A DNA stretch of 64,000 bases. Source: Fragum whitleyi (lineage: Eukaryota; Mollusca; Bivalvia; Cardiida; Cardiidae). Numbering within the stretch: position 1 is the stretch's first letter; each line of letters starts with the position of its first letter. The stretch covers positions 57,533,542 through 57,597,541 of the forward strand of contig OX411552.1 of the NCBI GenBank assembly GCA_948146395.1, read 5' to 3'. Under the pieces are notes generated by a model. That model did not search any database, was not told the DNA's origin, and worked only from the letters and a program-made list of their open reading frames with translations. Shown here piece by piece: positions 39,001 to 39,739 of this stretch. The translations under genes were made by a program, and so were the position numbers.

Positions 39001-39634
39001 TAAATTTAGGGAATTATAATTTGAGCCTGTGCGTGACATTATCAACAATTTCACACGTGCGCGTTACAAACATGTAGCAACTAGGTCAACCACAAAATAT
39101 ATAAAGACTATTGGCTGATCGAATGGAGATAGGTTAAGGTAATGGAACCATAATAGCTCCGCAGCATTTCGGACCACATGTTCTTTCACAATGTTAACCG
39201 AGGTTTCCTAATGAAAATCATTAGGAAACCTCGGTTAACACTGTTCAAGTTTATCACTCTCGAAACGTTGCAGAACTATTACGGGTCCACAAACTTAACT
39301 CCTTATCTATCAATAGAGCGCATAGTGACGTCTCTGACCAGATCGTGCCAGTGCACATACATCTTATCGAATCAAGGATTACGAACGTTTTACATATCGA
39401 GAAGAAGCTATCGATTCGATACCCCCTGACTCATGAAGATGGTGCACAACCTGGCCAGGGCCTTTCCTTCGCGCACACACAAAATACTTAGAATATCACG
39501 TTACGGAATCTCTGAGATAAATATTGTTGAACAACCTTATATGGCCGGGGAATACCTGTTTGACTTTGCCCGCTGCAGGGGCACACTAAAAGAGCCACTG
39601 CAACCGACAGAAGTATATGCGCTGAGTTATCCAT
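1..39634 (-). CDS. LRP-like YWTD-propeller/EGF receptor or secreted protein, multi-exon, 3' end outside window
   Basis: Assembled from individually reported exons; every junction from 39634 down to 11449 keeps frame with canonical GT..AG introns, giving about 1062 codons. Order: signal peptide (1-22), propeller 1 (about 27-320), EGF 1 (321-357), Thr/Ser/Pro stalk (358-516), propeller 2 (517-769), EGF 2 (770-814), propeller 3 (815 on), EGF 3, and the start of another unit. Propeller plus EGF modules are known from LDLR, LRP1/2/4/5/6 and relatives, where they bind extracellular ligands. Here the YWTD signatures are degenerate (YWTD, YWCE, YWIE, YWAD), so no orthologue is named. No LDLR class A repeats are seen. 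One exon between 8690 and 11448 was not found. Membrane anchor and tail, if any, are off the window. Confidence 0.85.
508..639 (-). CDS. LRP-like gene EGF-like domain 3 exon
   Basis: 132-nt, phase 1-1 exon with one EGF-like module: NTICQARDGRGPCSEFCLPR, then YTCACDEG and QRACEG, six cysteines spaced as in the EGF that follows LDLR-family propellers. Acceptor ttaatcttag, donor GGAG|gtgaga. The same phase and length class as EGF exons 6 and 13 support membership in this gene; the link to exon 17 spans one missing and one uncertain exon. Confidence 0.88.
640..1574. other. Intron sequence with fragmentary palindromic repeat
   Basis: No coding signal on either strand. About 1160-1265 contains a decayed inverted repeat (agaccctggccagactgtgc ... 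gcacaggctggctagagtct) related to family C found elsewhere in the window. The rest is AT-rich single-copy-looking intron. Confidence 0.5.
1697..5047 (-). CDS. Retrotransposon ORF2: 2A-like leader, APE endonuclease, reverse transcriptase
   Basis: 1116 residues, uninterrupted. Residues 20-52 are hydrophobic, followed by a 2A-like motif GDIETNPGP at 53-61. Endonuclease: HLNIRS (N78), FTETH (E103), GDLNQ (D209, N211), SDHKG (D274, H275). RT: YRPISLLSCLGKLMER, CDISKAFDRVWH, GVPQGSVLGPLLFLVYVND, FADD at 732-735, HLGLTF. The C-terminus has a Cys/His cluster CSCGHSPEDPEHYLFQC (1045-1061), common in CR1/L2-group elements. It nicks target DNA and copies the element RNA at the break (target-primed reverse transcription). 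All catalytic motifs look intact. Clade is not assigned without a tree. Confidence 0.95.
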   Translation of the reverse strand: MFNAKTKGCSRHYKFLTKLPVSVIYLLHFANSIGIAILSIFQYLVSLLLILSGDIETNPGPETTTLLDSNNISIFHLNIRSIRHKFEYVSDYLSDFEIMCFTETHLDHKIDNCDLTYDSQNSTMYRLDSNSHSGGLLTYVSNSLFSKRRPDLESPTVHAIWVEVKYRTNSFLICNIYRSPGTPVSFWDSFNTSIERALESNPNIIIVGDLNQNLLDKHETHLSSVMSLNTLTNVISKPTRITSTSSSLIDPILVTDSIKVKHADTIDIDSDISDHKGTLLLIDFNFEPIICSKRKVWYYNRADFNKLENLIRTENWNFIQNLNINDACETFTTILLDLMSKCIPAKEITIRPNDKPWYDSEVRRLSRQRDRLKKIAMDRGRITDWDKYKHIRNKVNNYIKYAKQRYFSHMDENLSNIRSESPQKYWKYLRKLINSGKTNNSIPIIRTTEDNNDILHCSDFDKAECLNEYFSSISYVDDSQTDLPDFVTKTENRLESLQISIEDIESIIGSLSVNKASGPDLISHKLLKNIKSSISYPLFLLFNKSLNDQIFPNKWKESIINPLFKKGDKSLVCNYRPISLLSCLGKLMERCVYKQVFNYLLFNDLLFRNQSGFLNGHSTVHQLLEIYHQIVSSLDSKQHVCMVFCDISKAFDRVWHKGLLFKLRQLGITGPLINWFEDYLNNRKQSVIVNSAMSRSRSVKAGVPQGSVLGPLLFLVYVNDISDNLLSISRLFADDTSLACTSSRVSDTQGILNHDLFMISQWAKQWLVNFNPSKTVAMFFSNNFDQPPNLIFDNIHIQYVFNHKHLGLTFSSNGKWHEHIINISNSASKILGIMRHLKFRLKRESLNQIYISFLRPILEYAASVWDNCTKNEKDTLEKIQIEAARIVTGVTRSTTLSNIYREIGWLTLDDRRKYQKLILIYKIVHGLAPEYLQNIFPLPVNARTDYALRNANQIDMITCRTELYAKSFIPSAVSLWNELPSHLKCLTSLSLFKKRILQTFNASLVPKYYLEGERRYSVLHTRIRNNCSDLKSHLFRNHISTDSTCSCGHSPEDPEHYLFQCPLYITPRVKLFHSTRKFHPLNTNVLLFGSRDLNVEENSIIFKAVQQYIKESKRFL
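4865..4888 (-). other. 2A-like ribosome-skipping motif in ORF2
   Basis: Codes D-I-E-T-N-P-G-P at residues 54-61 of ORF2, matching the D-x-E-x-N-P-G-P core of 2A peptides, preceded by LLLILSG as usual for active 2A. 2A-like sequences near the N-terminus of ORF2 are established for several APE-type retrotransposons of invertebrates. Skipping between Gly60 and Pro61 would release the hydrophobic leader from the enzyme. Confidence 0.85.
5836..6066. repeat. TTAA-type MITE (family H), copy 1
   Basis: About 230 bp, closely matching 43287-43515: both contain the segment starting ggacctgtccaaattcaaag, a central hairpin around agaaactgc...aatttcttct, and end gcagggattaaacagcaaagg gttaa. Termini CTGTTTTAC/AAAGGGTT suggest piggyBac-like ends, with TTAA clear only in the second copy. 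Sits between retrotransposon ORF1 and ORF2. Confidence 0.6.
7213..8103 (-). CDS. Retrotransposon ORF1-like protein (coiled coil plus RRM-like region)
   Basis: 296 residues. Basic Lys-rich N-terminal third, a coiled coil at about 105-145 (DLESENSALKKRVTVLEEKM), then QYSRRNCLRISGV and a domain rich in charged residues up to about 235 with DIIVKFVSFRSRQKVL, like the RNA-binding part of L1-type ORF1 proteins. Role by family: trimeric RNA chaperone coating element RNA. Whether it belongs to the ORF2 downstream or to a separate non-autonomous element is uncertain because of the 2.1-kb gap. Confidence 0.75.
   Translation of the reverse strand: MSLDSTPLLTNNTEKDKKKRHLSSPEDLLAQKKSKPIQMASIGETNQNIVSTACGDAHLNSDDHSSTIAHSSPYVTLDEKQLLQITTVVTQCIRNEMPGMIKTVVGEVMDGLTTRIADLESENSALKKRVTVLEEKMDRAEQYSRRNCLRISGVQEVDGESVDDKIIEIANAIEADLKVEEIDRAHRLGKPKEDKDKDKSKPRDIIVKFVSFRSRQKVLSKKSKLKENSDLKHLFLNEDLTKTRDKIYYQTRKMVKDKVIKSSWTKDGVIIVKDNDLEIYRLETQDDLDKLMSIYI
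8625..8688 (-). CDS. LRP-like gene, possible short exon closing propeller 3
   Basis: Open stretch of 21 codons ending KLESALDVNIVTLDPAL plus G, followed by gtaatt. It resembles the closing strands of propeller 1 (RLQSESIYGISIYSEEVQPL) and propeller 2 (ELKILDKQLQP), and its phase 1 end fits the EGF exon at 508-639. The acceptor (agctag) has a poor pyrimidine tract, and an alternative AG inside would give a 41-nt microexon. Treat as a candidate. Confidence 0.4.
8736..8899. repeat. Palindromic TTAA-ended MITE (family B), copy 1
   Basis: About 160 bp foldback: TTAAGGTAGTGGACCCGTAA at one end and its inverted copy ggggtccactacct at the other, with an internal inverted pair around cattaggaacctcg. 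Three other copies at 22974-23138, 39134-39298 and 41681-41845. Confidence 0.75.
9020..9362. repeat. Palindromic MITE (family D), copy
   Basis: Holds ggtcgcttaatagacgtggtcgctcg, ending in ttgactgta, and an inner hairpin of aaactcaatagaatca/tgacgattcttttgggtttt. The same parts are arranged alike at 32823-33163. TACAGT-type ends suggest a Tc1/mariner-derived MITE. Confidence 0.6.
9470..10175. repeat. Minisatellite, about 66-75 bp unit, in intron
   Basis: At least five diverged units of the form cttgtcacataactgttaat, atacggaaagtgctatgaga, tagcat...ggtaaatactttta. The best copies lie at about 9960-10170; the earlier copies (9480-9620) are interrupted by a small palindrome around 9655-9720. No coding role seen. 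Confidence 0.75.
10735..11443. repeat. Family A MITE split by a SINE
   Basis: Ends TACAGTAAAG and gttgttaactgTA with TA target duplication, arms containing aatcactcactcaaac and a hairpin centre cgctaattttgttcat/tgaacaaaatttgcgat at 11293-11325. The SINE at 10925-11202 is inserted in the left half. The right end abuts the 5' splice site of the exon at 11449-11626. Confidence 0.85.
10925..11202 (+). mobile_element. tRNA-derived SINE, copy 1
   Basis: Head 10925-11000 folds as a tRNA: GCCGCCG acceptor strand, box A tagcgcagttggtagcgcg, loop ctgtcat (anticodon GTC, Asp-like), box B ggttcaatcc. Body then shares ggttgataat, gagatagtagctggaggcta with the other copies and the tail ends tgttgaaagcggcgtttaac plus caatcaatcaa. 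The layout fits molluscan V-SINE/Meta-SINE families such as RUDI (recognition, not a search). Confidence 0.85.
11449..11626 (-). CDS. LRP-like gene exon 17: propeller 3, YWAD blade
   Basis: Residues 1004-1062. NDDVLYWADYFQDTIYKCDL is a standard class B blade (YWAD), and the exon ends DAQYLYYTAWNA, a further strand. Acceptor ttaacaacag; donor GCACA|gtgagt, with a family A repeat starting at the fifth intron base. The exon ends in phase 2, so an exon beginning with one base must follow between 8690 and 11448; I could not find it. Confidence 0.88.
11640..12070. repeat. Diverged tandem repeat filling an intron
   Basis: The intron between exons 17 and 16 is nearly all irregular 60-80-bp units with shared phrases ttctaatgatattcaatgaaaac and tgtaaaaattcaaa. 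Units are heavily drifted; no gene. Confidence 0.55.
12092..12234 (-). CDS. LRP-like gene exon 16: propeller 3 blade
   Basis: Residues 956-1003. LLFFTAGSYIAQSYIVRANM, followed by DGSNVVRL (the R-x-xMDGS element of class B repeats), and LPEGLTIDHV at the end. The joined sequence HPKRG-LLFFTAG and LTIDHV-NDDVLYW confirm both junctions. Acceptor tttttacag, donor GTCA|gtaagt. Confidence 0.9.
13020..13640. repeat. Pearl-like tandem repeat ending in gacagacagacgg microsatellite
   Basis: Two to three diverged units of about 200 bp with tgaccttgaccttgtcacatg, gagatctatcatcatgccaaat and ccttgtatcttgaa, followed by acagacagacagacggac. Arrangement matches the core-plus-microsatellite build of the pearl elements at 30651 and 47675. 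Ends not clear. Confidence 0.6.
15098..15290 (-). CDS. LRP-like gene exon 15: propeller 3 blade
   Basis: Residues 892-956. Reads QVEKFALDESTGTLFYTINN, a blade with LFYT in the YWTD place, and later FFSGIDVHPKRG, the lead-in to the next blade. Acceptor cctatag, donor CGAGG|gtaatg. Phases 1 in, 2 out, matched on both sides. Confidence 0.87.
15318..15480. repeat. Intronic repeat E, copy 1
   Basis: Shares gaatatttttgata, cacgagt/cacgtgt, tcagagcgtatagcaacgct and aaaatgacgtcat with 21328-21480 in another intron of the same gene. The palindromic octamer TGACGTCA (a CRE-type site) is kept in both copies. Confidence 0.65.
16273..16690. repeat. Family A MITE, nearly full copy
   Basis: TACAGTTAAGAACATCGTGA at one end, gatgtaactaaatgta at the other. 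It contains tgtggagcgagatttgag, the central hairpin cgcactctttgttcagg/aaaaagttgcgatcaatt and gagtgagtgttttggaatga. Ends 21 bp from the donor of exon 14. Confidence 0.85.
16713..16943 (-). CDS. LRP-like gene exon 14: start of propeller 3
   Basis: Residues 815-891. Opens DEFCLVTDWTNDQIFQIDLQ, the first strand of a propeller (compare FLL-x-A-x-x-x-x-I-x-x-IDL in LRPs), then GVFYNKITRRIVWSEVPSPDVYSS, a blade with VWSE for YWTD, and INGRFRSLLVDN. Phase 1-1, acceptor ttttcag, donor AATG|gtaata. A family A element ends 21 bp past the donor GT. Confidence 0.88.
17757..17922. mobile_element. Short pearl-type element in the tandem array
   Basis: Begins caagagctgtcactgtaaga, with a TGTCA/TGACA hairpin and atgcccccgac, has ggacggacggacagacggac microsatellite, and ends cctccctatcgggggcataa, a 3' hairpin. 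No core repeat, about 165 bp. Inserted in the A-rich part of a unit. Confidence 0.75.
18011..19260. mobile_element. Pearl-type element with about six 155-bp core repeats
   Basis: Starts acaagaggcccaagagggcc (hairpin AGGCCC/GGGCCT) and tataccgctccactggc. Then six to seven tandem units of about 155 bp, each with gtttcattgaaatcgg, ttcaggaggagatgtc, ccctgccacgcccatattta and caatcaaaatttcttgaaca, followed by acgcacggacgcacgc and the end ctggccttcggccagtggag CTAA. The 3' hairpin plus CTAA and the subterminal inverted gctccactggc/gccagtggagc fit non-autonomous Helentron-type elements such as pearl and DINE. Confidence 0.85.
19574..19708 (-). CDS. LRP-like gene exon 13: EGF-like domain 2
   Basis: A 135-nt, phase 1-1 exon carrying one EGF-like domain, residues 770-814: PCAQQNGFCEQICQ, then Q-CEC-GLGFSLGSDGQSCE, six cysteines. 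Donor ACAA|gtatgt. The last 45 bp or so and the donor are the template of the tandem array that fills the following intron (17173-19573). Junction with exon 14 gives QSCETSTVQDEF. Confidence 0.92.
19863..19922. repeat. Near-perfect 25-bp inverted repeat in intron
   Basis: Arms tatggtcgatctcgattacc and gatca versus tgatcggtaatcgagattga tcata with a 6-base TTGCAT loop. One mismatch in 25 pairs. No flanking copies seen elsewhere in the window. Confidence 0.85.
20470..20632 (-). CDS. LRP-like gene exon 12: end of propeller 2
   Basis: Residues 716-769. Begins NYLIWTQPS (blade strand), then IESYIIDLQRTGN, and closes with KIVELKILDKQLQPPESQ, the last strand before an EGF module, comparable to ISIYSEEVQPL after propeller 1. 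Acceptor cctcttcag, donor CAGT|gtaagt. Confidence 0.88.
21134..21248 (-). CDS. LRP-like gene exon 11: propeller 2, YWIE blade
   Basis: Residues 677-715. Reads IYWIENGLIYSIDFDGSTEP, a compact class B blade with YWIE in place of YWTD and the SIDFDGS element. Phase 2 in, 0 out; donor AAT|gtaagc. Joined to the previous exon it gives DQDSKIIYWIENG, the canonical D-x-x-x-x-IYW arrangement. Confidence 0.9.
21328..21480. repeat. Intronic repeat E, copy 2
   Basis: Counterpart of 15318-15480: gctgaatatttttgatattt, cagagcgaatagcaacgct, gcgaaaatgacgtcataat. Same orientation in the intron between exons 11 and 10. Confidence 0.65.
21597..21700. repeat. Imperfect inverted repeat
   Basis: gaataccgaatttattaaac and aacagataaaaac pair with gtttttatctgttc and gtttaatgaattcggtattc around ttggcacagcctc. 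Looks like a foldback element remnant; no copies recognised elsewhere. Confidence 0.6.
22373..22513 (-). CDS. LRP-like gene exon 10: propeller 2 blade
   Basis: Residues 630-677. Reads KLVFIARPGSNYSIHTLDMDG, the I-x-x-LDMDG part of a class B repeat, then IRDITIDQDSKI, leading into the next blade across the splice. Donor AAAAT|gtaagt, acceptor ttcttttag. A decayed family A copy starts about 13 bp upstream of the acceptor. Confidence 0.87.
22527..22860. repeat. Decayed family A MITE
   Basis: Starts tagttaataacatcgcgata and ends near ccgaaatcattccaaaatca; the central hairpin is replaced by a different inverted pair (acttgcttgaatttaaaagc aagt). Its edge lies about 13 bp upstream of the acceptor of exon 10. 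Confidence 0.65.
22974..23138. repeat. Family B MITE, copy 2
   Basis: TTAAGGGAGTGGACCCGTAA ... attacgggtcaactaccTTAA (inner part acgggtcaactacc). Both ends keep TTAA, supporting a piggyBac-like target duplication. Confidence 0.8.
23576..23735 (-). CDS. LRP-like gene exon 9: propeller 2, YWCE blade
   Basis: Residues 577-630. Contains LVYDWVGSTGNLYWCEYDTG, a class B blade in which YWTD reads YWCE, then MIYVINDKNGA. Acceptor cgttttag, donor GAGAG|gtaagt. Phases 1 in, 2 out, both matched. The strong DW-x-x-x-x-GNLYW spacing makes this one of the safest calls. Confidence 0.9.
23762..24123. repeat. Decayed family A MITE
   Basis: Recognised by ttacaccgtgaaactgtcat, ccattcaaaaacgctccg and the end cattcaacttgtcaattacg. 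Hairpin centre lost. Begins about 25 bp upstream of the exon 9 acceptor. Confidence 0.6.
24639..25474 (+). mobile_element. Tc1/mariner-type element relic with 18-bp perfect terminal inverted repeats
   Basis: TATACTCTTCAAAAAAAG at 24639-24656 and its exact inverse at 25457-25474, the outer TA fitting a Tc1/mariner target duplication. The 836-bp interior contains a broken transposase start on the plus strand. Confidence 0.75.
24975..25170 (+). pseudogene. Broken Tc1-like transposase N-terminal (HTH) fragment
   Basis: One frame reads GRHTVGSIRQAVAKDFVVSG then QTILYLLHRYNM, the helix-turn-helix pattern of Tc1-family transposases (VRAVAR-x-F-x-VS-x-x-T-V-x-x-W-x-R-Y). A second frame continues DQSDNGKQRSSRRSNDVT, like the D-R-P-R-S-GRPRVTT region. 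Frames are broken by small indels; the DDE domain is absent. The inverted repeats around it support the assignment. Confidence 0.6.
25480..25995 (-). pseudogene. Fragment of non-LTR retrotransposon endonuclease
   Basis: Minus strand reads GHRLLEMCQLSCLSLVNSRL, GKFTGGMSTVDYVLSN and, across a frame break, FDFNEHSDHAPILFSI. These are the D-x-N-x-x-G-x-x-LLE, S-x-VDYV and SDHAPI elements of APE endonuclease domains. It continues weakly toward 25480 (LPDLIDWSETKD). Different from the ORF2 at 1697-5047. Truncated and frameshifted; no RT follows. Confidence 0.65.
26497..26660. repeat. Half copy of family A MITE with poly-C tract
   Basis: tgacaatatgaatgactttt to gcgatagttaattaccccta, the left arm and hairpin of family A, then a run of C interrupted by AT (26648-26680). 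Confidence 0.65.
26801..27539. mobile_element. Pearl-type element
   Basis: Starts acaagaggaccatgatggtc (hairpin GGACCATGATGGTCC) and gctcacctgag; core repeats with ccaaatataaaagctgtctg and gatatgaacaaacttg; then gacgacggacgacgg, and the end gtgcacttcgtcctcgggtg agCTAA. Ends 19 bp from the donor of exon 8. Confidence 0.85.
27560..27739 (-). CDS. LRP-like gene exon 8: start of propeller 2
   Basis: Residues 517-576. Opens TSDEEIVTFDLDMAARLMFF, the D-x-D-x-x-x-x-LMFF pattern of a class B blade without the Trp, followed by TIYQRPIDFG. Phase 1-1 exon; acceptor aatttcag, donor AGCG|gtaagt. A pearl-type element ends 19 bp past the donor GT. Confidence 0.85.
27826..28092. repeat. Palindromic repeat family F (two hairpins)
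   Basis: Inverted pairs gcaaactgtttgcaaataat / atgatttgccaaat around cgtgcacctgcgtgc, then agccctgcgttcaggatgga, aaaactgtttgccaatttta, cgtgcagtccgtacac and the closing tcatcctgaacgtagggc. Related copies at 28708-28832 and 45265-45725. Confidence 0.65.
28270..28530. repeat. Family C MITE, copy
   Basis: cgtcacgcgaaaaggggcca at one end, ccagatggtcctttttctcg tgacc at the other, internal palindrome accccagtcagac / gctgactagggtct. Matches 61421-61682 and 35104-35342. Confidence 0.7.
28708..28832. repeat. Palindromic repeat family F
   Basis: ctcctgcgttcagggtgata, gtgcaaactgtttgctaatt / agcaaacagtttgtcatcct, gaacgtagggcgg; centre ctcgtgcacttgcggg. One hairpin of about 125 bp. Confidence 0.7.
29133..29555. 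repeat. Family A MITE
   Basis: tcattccaaacactcattca arm, hairpin agctggttttgttcatgctg aacaagattaactat, closing tgtcaatttcaatgctattt actgta. Ends 16 bp from the donor of exon 7 (the stalk exon). Confidence 0.75.
29573..30049 (-). CDS. LRP-like gene exon 7: Thr/Ser/Pro stalk with furin-like sites
   Basis: The largest exon, 477 nt, phase 1-1, residues 358-516. After about 40 ordinary residues including two cysteines it becomes a Thr/Ser/Pro-rich, mucin-like segment with a run of ten Thr (ACA/ACN microsatellite, read as GTT repeats on the plus strand). Near its end are two basic sites, RRKR (residues 482-485, 29667-29678) and RFKR (494-497, 29631-29642), fitting the R-x-K/R-R furin consensus. 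A long O-glycosylated linker with convertase sites between propellers 1 and 2 is not part of the LRP5/6 or LDLR plan as I know it. Junction phases fit on both sides. Confidence 0.88.
30455..30590. repeat. Half copy of family A MITE
   Basis: Right half only: gcaatattgtattacctctc, then cattcaatgttattctaaaa and ttcaacttgtcgattgcgcg atgtta. Runs directly into the next copy at 30587. Confidence 0.55.
30587..31698. repeat. Family A MITE split by a pearl element
   Basis: Left piece 30587-30650 (tagttaggaacatcgtgaaa to ggaatgaaattga), right piece 31333-31698 (tgagtgggtggagcgagttt, hairpin gctaattttgttgaagatga acaaaattagcgat, closing tttttaactgta). Joined they give the standard family A order, so the pearl element at 30651-31332 arrived later. 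Right end is 12 bp from the donor of exon 6. Confidence 0.85.
30651..31332. mobile_element. Pearl-type element, about 140-bp core repeats
   Basis: Starts actagaactgtcgcagagcg gacta, has three to four units of tgattgtaggtcacttggtt, cttgagttagagtccggaaa, tgaccttgacctttgaccta and acaatagggcacttccttgg, then acggacggatggacgg and agacagacagacatggtgaa, ending gtgggggtataa. Sister of 47675-48448. Confidence 0.85.
31713..31823 (-). CDS. LRP-like gene exon 6: EGF-like domain 1
   Basis: A 111-nt, phase 1-1 exon holding exactly one EGF-like module, residues 321-357: C-x2-C-x3-C-x8-C-x-C-x11-C, with GYGRN in the turn before the last cysteine. It follows propeller 1 as in LDLR-family proteins. Acceptor tttctag, donor GAAG|gtacgc. 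A family A element ends about 12 bp past the donor. Confidence 0.92.
32399..32432. repeat. GTT/AAC microsatellite
   Basis: Short run of gttgttgttgttgttgtttg ttgttgttgttt in an intron. A similar run at 30136-30159 lies just upstream of the stalk exon. Confidence 0.9.
32823..33163. repeat. Family D palindromic MITE
   Basis: TACAGTCAATTTTACTCGAG at one end and caagttttactgta at the other, ggtcgctcaatac / tattaagcgacc inside, and a central hairpin aaactcaatagaatcgtc / gacgattctattgag. Ends 15 bp from the donor of exon 5. Confidence 0.75.
33180..33333 (-). CDS. LRP-like gene exon 5: last blade of propeller 1
   Basis: Residues 270-320. Starts ETIYVANAGTGSLYIVNATTG, continuing DIAVFR of the previous exon into a blade strand, and closes with a YGISIYSEEVQPL strand like those ending propellers 2 and 3. 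Phase 0 in, 1 out. Donor AATG|gtgagt. The end of a palindromic repeat (family D) lies only 15 bp from the GT of this donor. Confidence 0.88.
33480..34905. repeat. About 52-bp minisatellite with divergence gradient
   Basis: Units of cagttattttgtgcttgaaa aaaatgataccgc, acggttatcattcatcgta. Spacing 51-52 bp where measured (34386, 34437, 34489). Copies from 34380 to 34900 are alike; those from 33480 to 34100 are longer and drifted. A non-array stretch lies at about 34135-34330. Confidence 0.8.
34903..35037 (-). mobile_element. tRNA-derived SINE, copy 2, truncated, minus strand
   Basis: Reading the minus strand: gccaccgtcaaagcgcagtt g, a deletion through the anticodon arm, then ggattcgatccccgacggcg gcactcaacctttccg, ggttgataatcgtag and gcagttggaggc. 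Same body as copies 1 and 3; the 3' part after the ggaggc motif is missing. It sits at the end of the 52-bp minisatellite. Confidence 0.8.
35104..35342. repeat. Family C MITE, copy
   Basis: Palindromic core gaccctagtcagtctgcgcc gccggcgcagtcagattagg gt at about 35264-35303 and end cagatggtcccttttctagt aacgggtcac. Body shares ctagattcagaaaaaaatag tgcg with 61421-61682. Confidence 0.75.
35500..35752 (-). CDS. LRP-like gene exon 4: propeller 1, two blades
   Basis: Residues 185-269. Blade with YMFFSDNGKSPKIERAMLDGS (the Y-x-F-S-D and IERA-x-LDGS elements are standard class B features), then LEVDVHNQKLYIIDT and VADYDGNNGRQV for the next blade, ending in DIAVFR. Begins with one base completing Gly; ends exactly on a codon (phase 0). 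Donor AGG|gtaagt. Confidence 0.9.
36250..36519 (-). CDS. LRP-like gene exon 3: propeller 1, classic YWTD blade
   Basis: Residues 95-185. Contains the clearest signature of the gene, LAYDWLSRTLYWTDSVNRYI, a textbook LDLR class B repeat, and ends in LEHPEGIAVDPLAG, the lead-in to the next blade. Acceptor attttcag, donor GCTGG|gtaggt. A family A repeat begins about 55 bp upstream of the acceptor. Phases 2 in, 2 out. Confidence 0.9.
36573..36978. repeat. Family A MITE
   Basis: tacagttagcaacatgatga, hairpin cgccaattttgtttaggatg aacaaaagtatcgat, gtgagtgaagcgctgagtga-type right arm ending acgatgttattgactgta. Complete but drifted. Confidence 0.8.
37271..37682. repeat. Family A MITE, first of a back-to-back pair
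   Basis: tagttagaaacatcttaaaa, tgtggagcgagctatgg, hairpin gcaaattttgtccaaatcgt agataaaatttgcgat, end ttcacgatgctactgactgt a. Only 2-3 bp separate it from the next copy. Confidence 0.75.
37684..38132. repeat. Family A MITE, second of the pair
   Basis: tacacagtaaataacattgc, attcgattaaaaccattcca, hairpin remnant tcactaattccgtctaattg gacgaaataagt, poly-C stretch, end ttcacgtaattcttaactgt a. Opposite orientation to its neighbour. Confidence 0.7.
38241..38445 (-). CDS. LRP-like gene exon 2: start of YWTD propeller 1
   Basis: Residues 27-95. Opens with KGVILTVQ, the kind of hydrophobic strand that begins a YWTD propeller (compare FLLFA.. in LRPs), and later has LSVEVDYRQKEVFLYDV, a degenerate blade with the D-x-x-x-x-x-VFLYD pattern. 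Acceptor ttcatag and donor CAA|gtaagc are good. Phases 1 in and 2 out match both neighbours. There is no EGF or class A repeat between the signal peptide and this propeller. Confidence 0.85.
39134..39298. repeat. Family B MITE, copy 3, next to the first exon
   Basis: TTAAGGTAATGGAACCATAA and attacgggtccacaaacTTAA ends; inner aggtttcctaatgaaaatca ttaggaaacct is a perfect palindrome. Lies 257 bp downstream of the exon 1 donor. Confidence 0.8.
39556..39634 (-). CDS. LRP-like gene exon 1: start codon and signal peptide
   Basis: Encodes 26 residues plus one base: MDNSAHILLSVAVALLVC and then a PCSG/Q region fitting signal peptidase cleavage near residue 22. The hydrophobic core is ILLSVAVALLV. The exon ends ACA G|GTATTC (phase 1), and that G completes a Glu codon with the two bases opening exon 2. 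Choice of start: only ATG in the frame, with an in-frame stop just upstream. A secreted or type I membrane protein is inferred. Confidence 0.82.
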
Positions 39635-39726
39635 AGTTACACTGTTTGGCAGGTTATATCACAGAATGTCTTCTCTGTATGCTGTCTACCTTCCTAAATC
39701 TTCATAGAAACATTTCAGTTGGAGTT
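39635..39726 (-). other. 5' UTR part of first coding exon
   Basis: Upstream of the start codon there is an in-frame TGA 27 nt before the ATG, which fixes the start. An acceptor-like polypyrimidine-AG lies at 39727-39740, so the exon could begin at 39726 after a non-coding first exon; alternatively the same AT-rich stretch is a TATA-like promoter. One very short upstream ORF (ATG TTT CTA TGA) is present. Which is right cannot be decided from sequence alone. Confidence 0.4.
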
Positions 39727-39739
39727 CTGAAAATATAGA

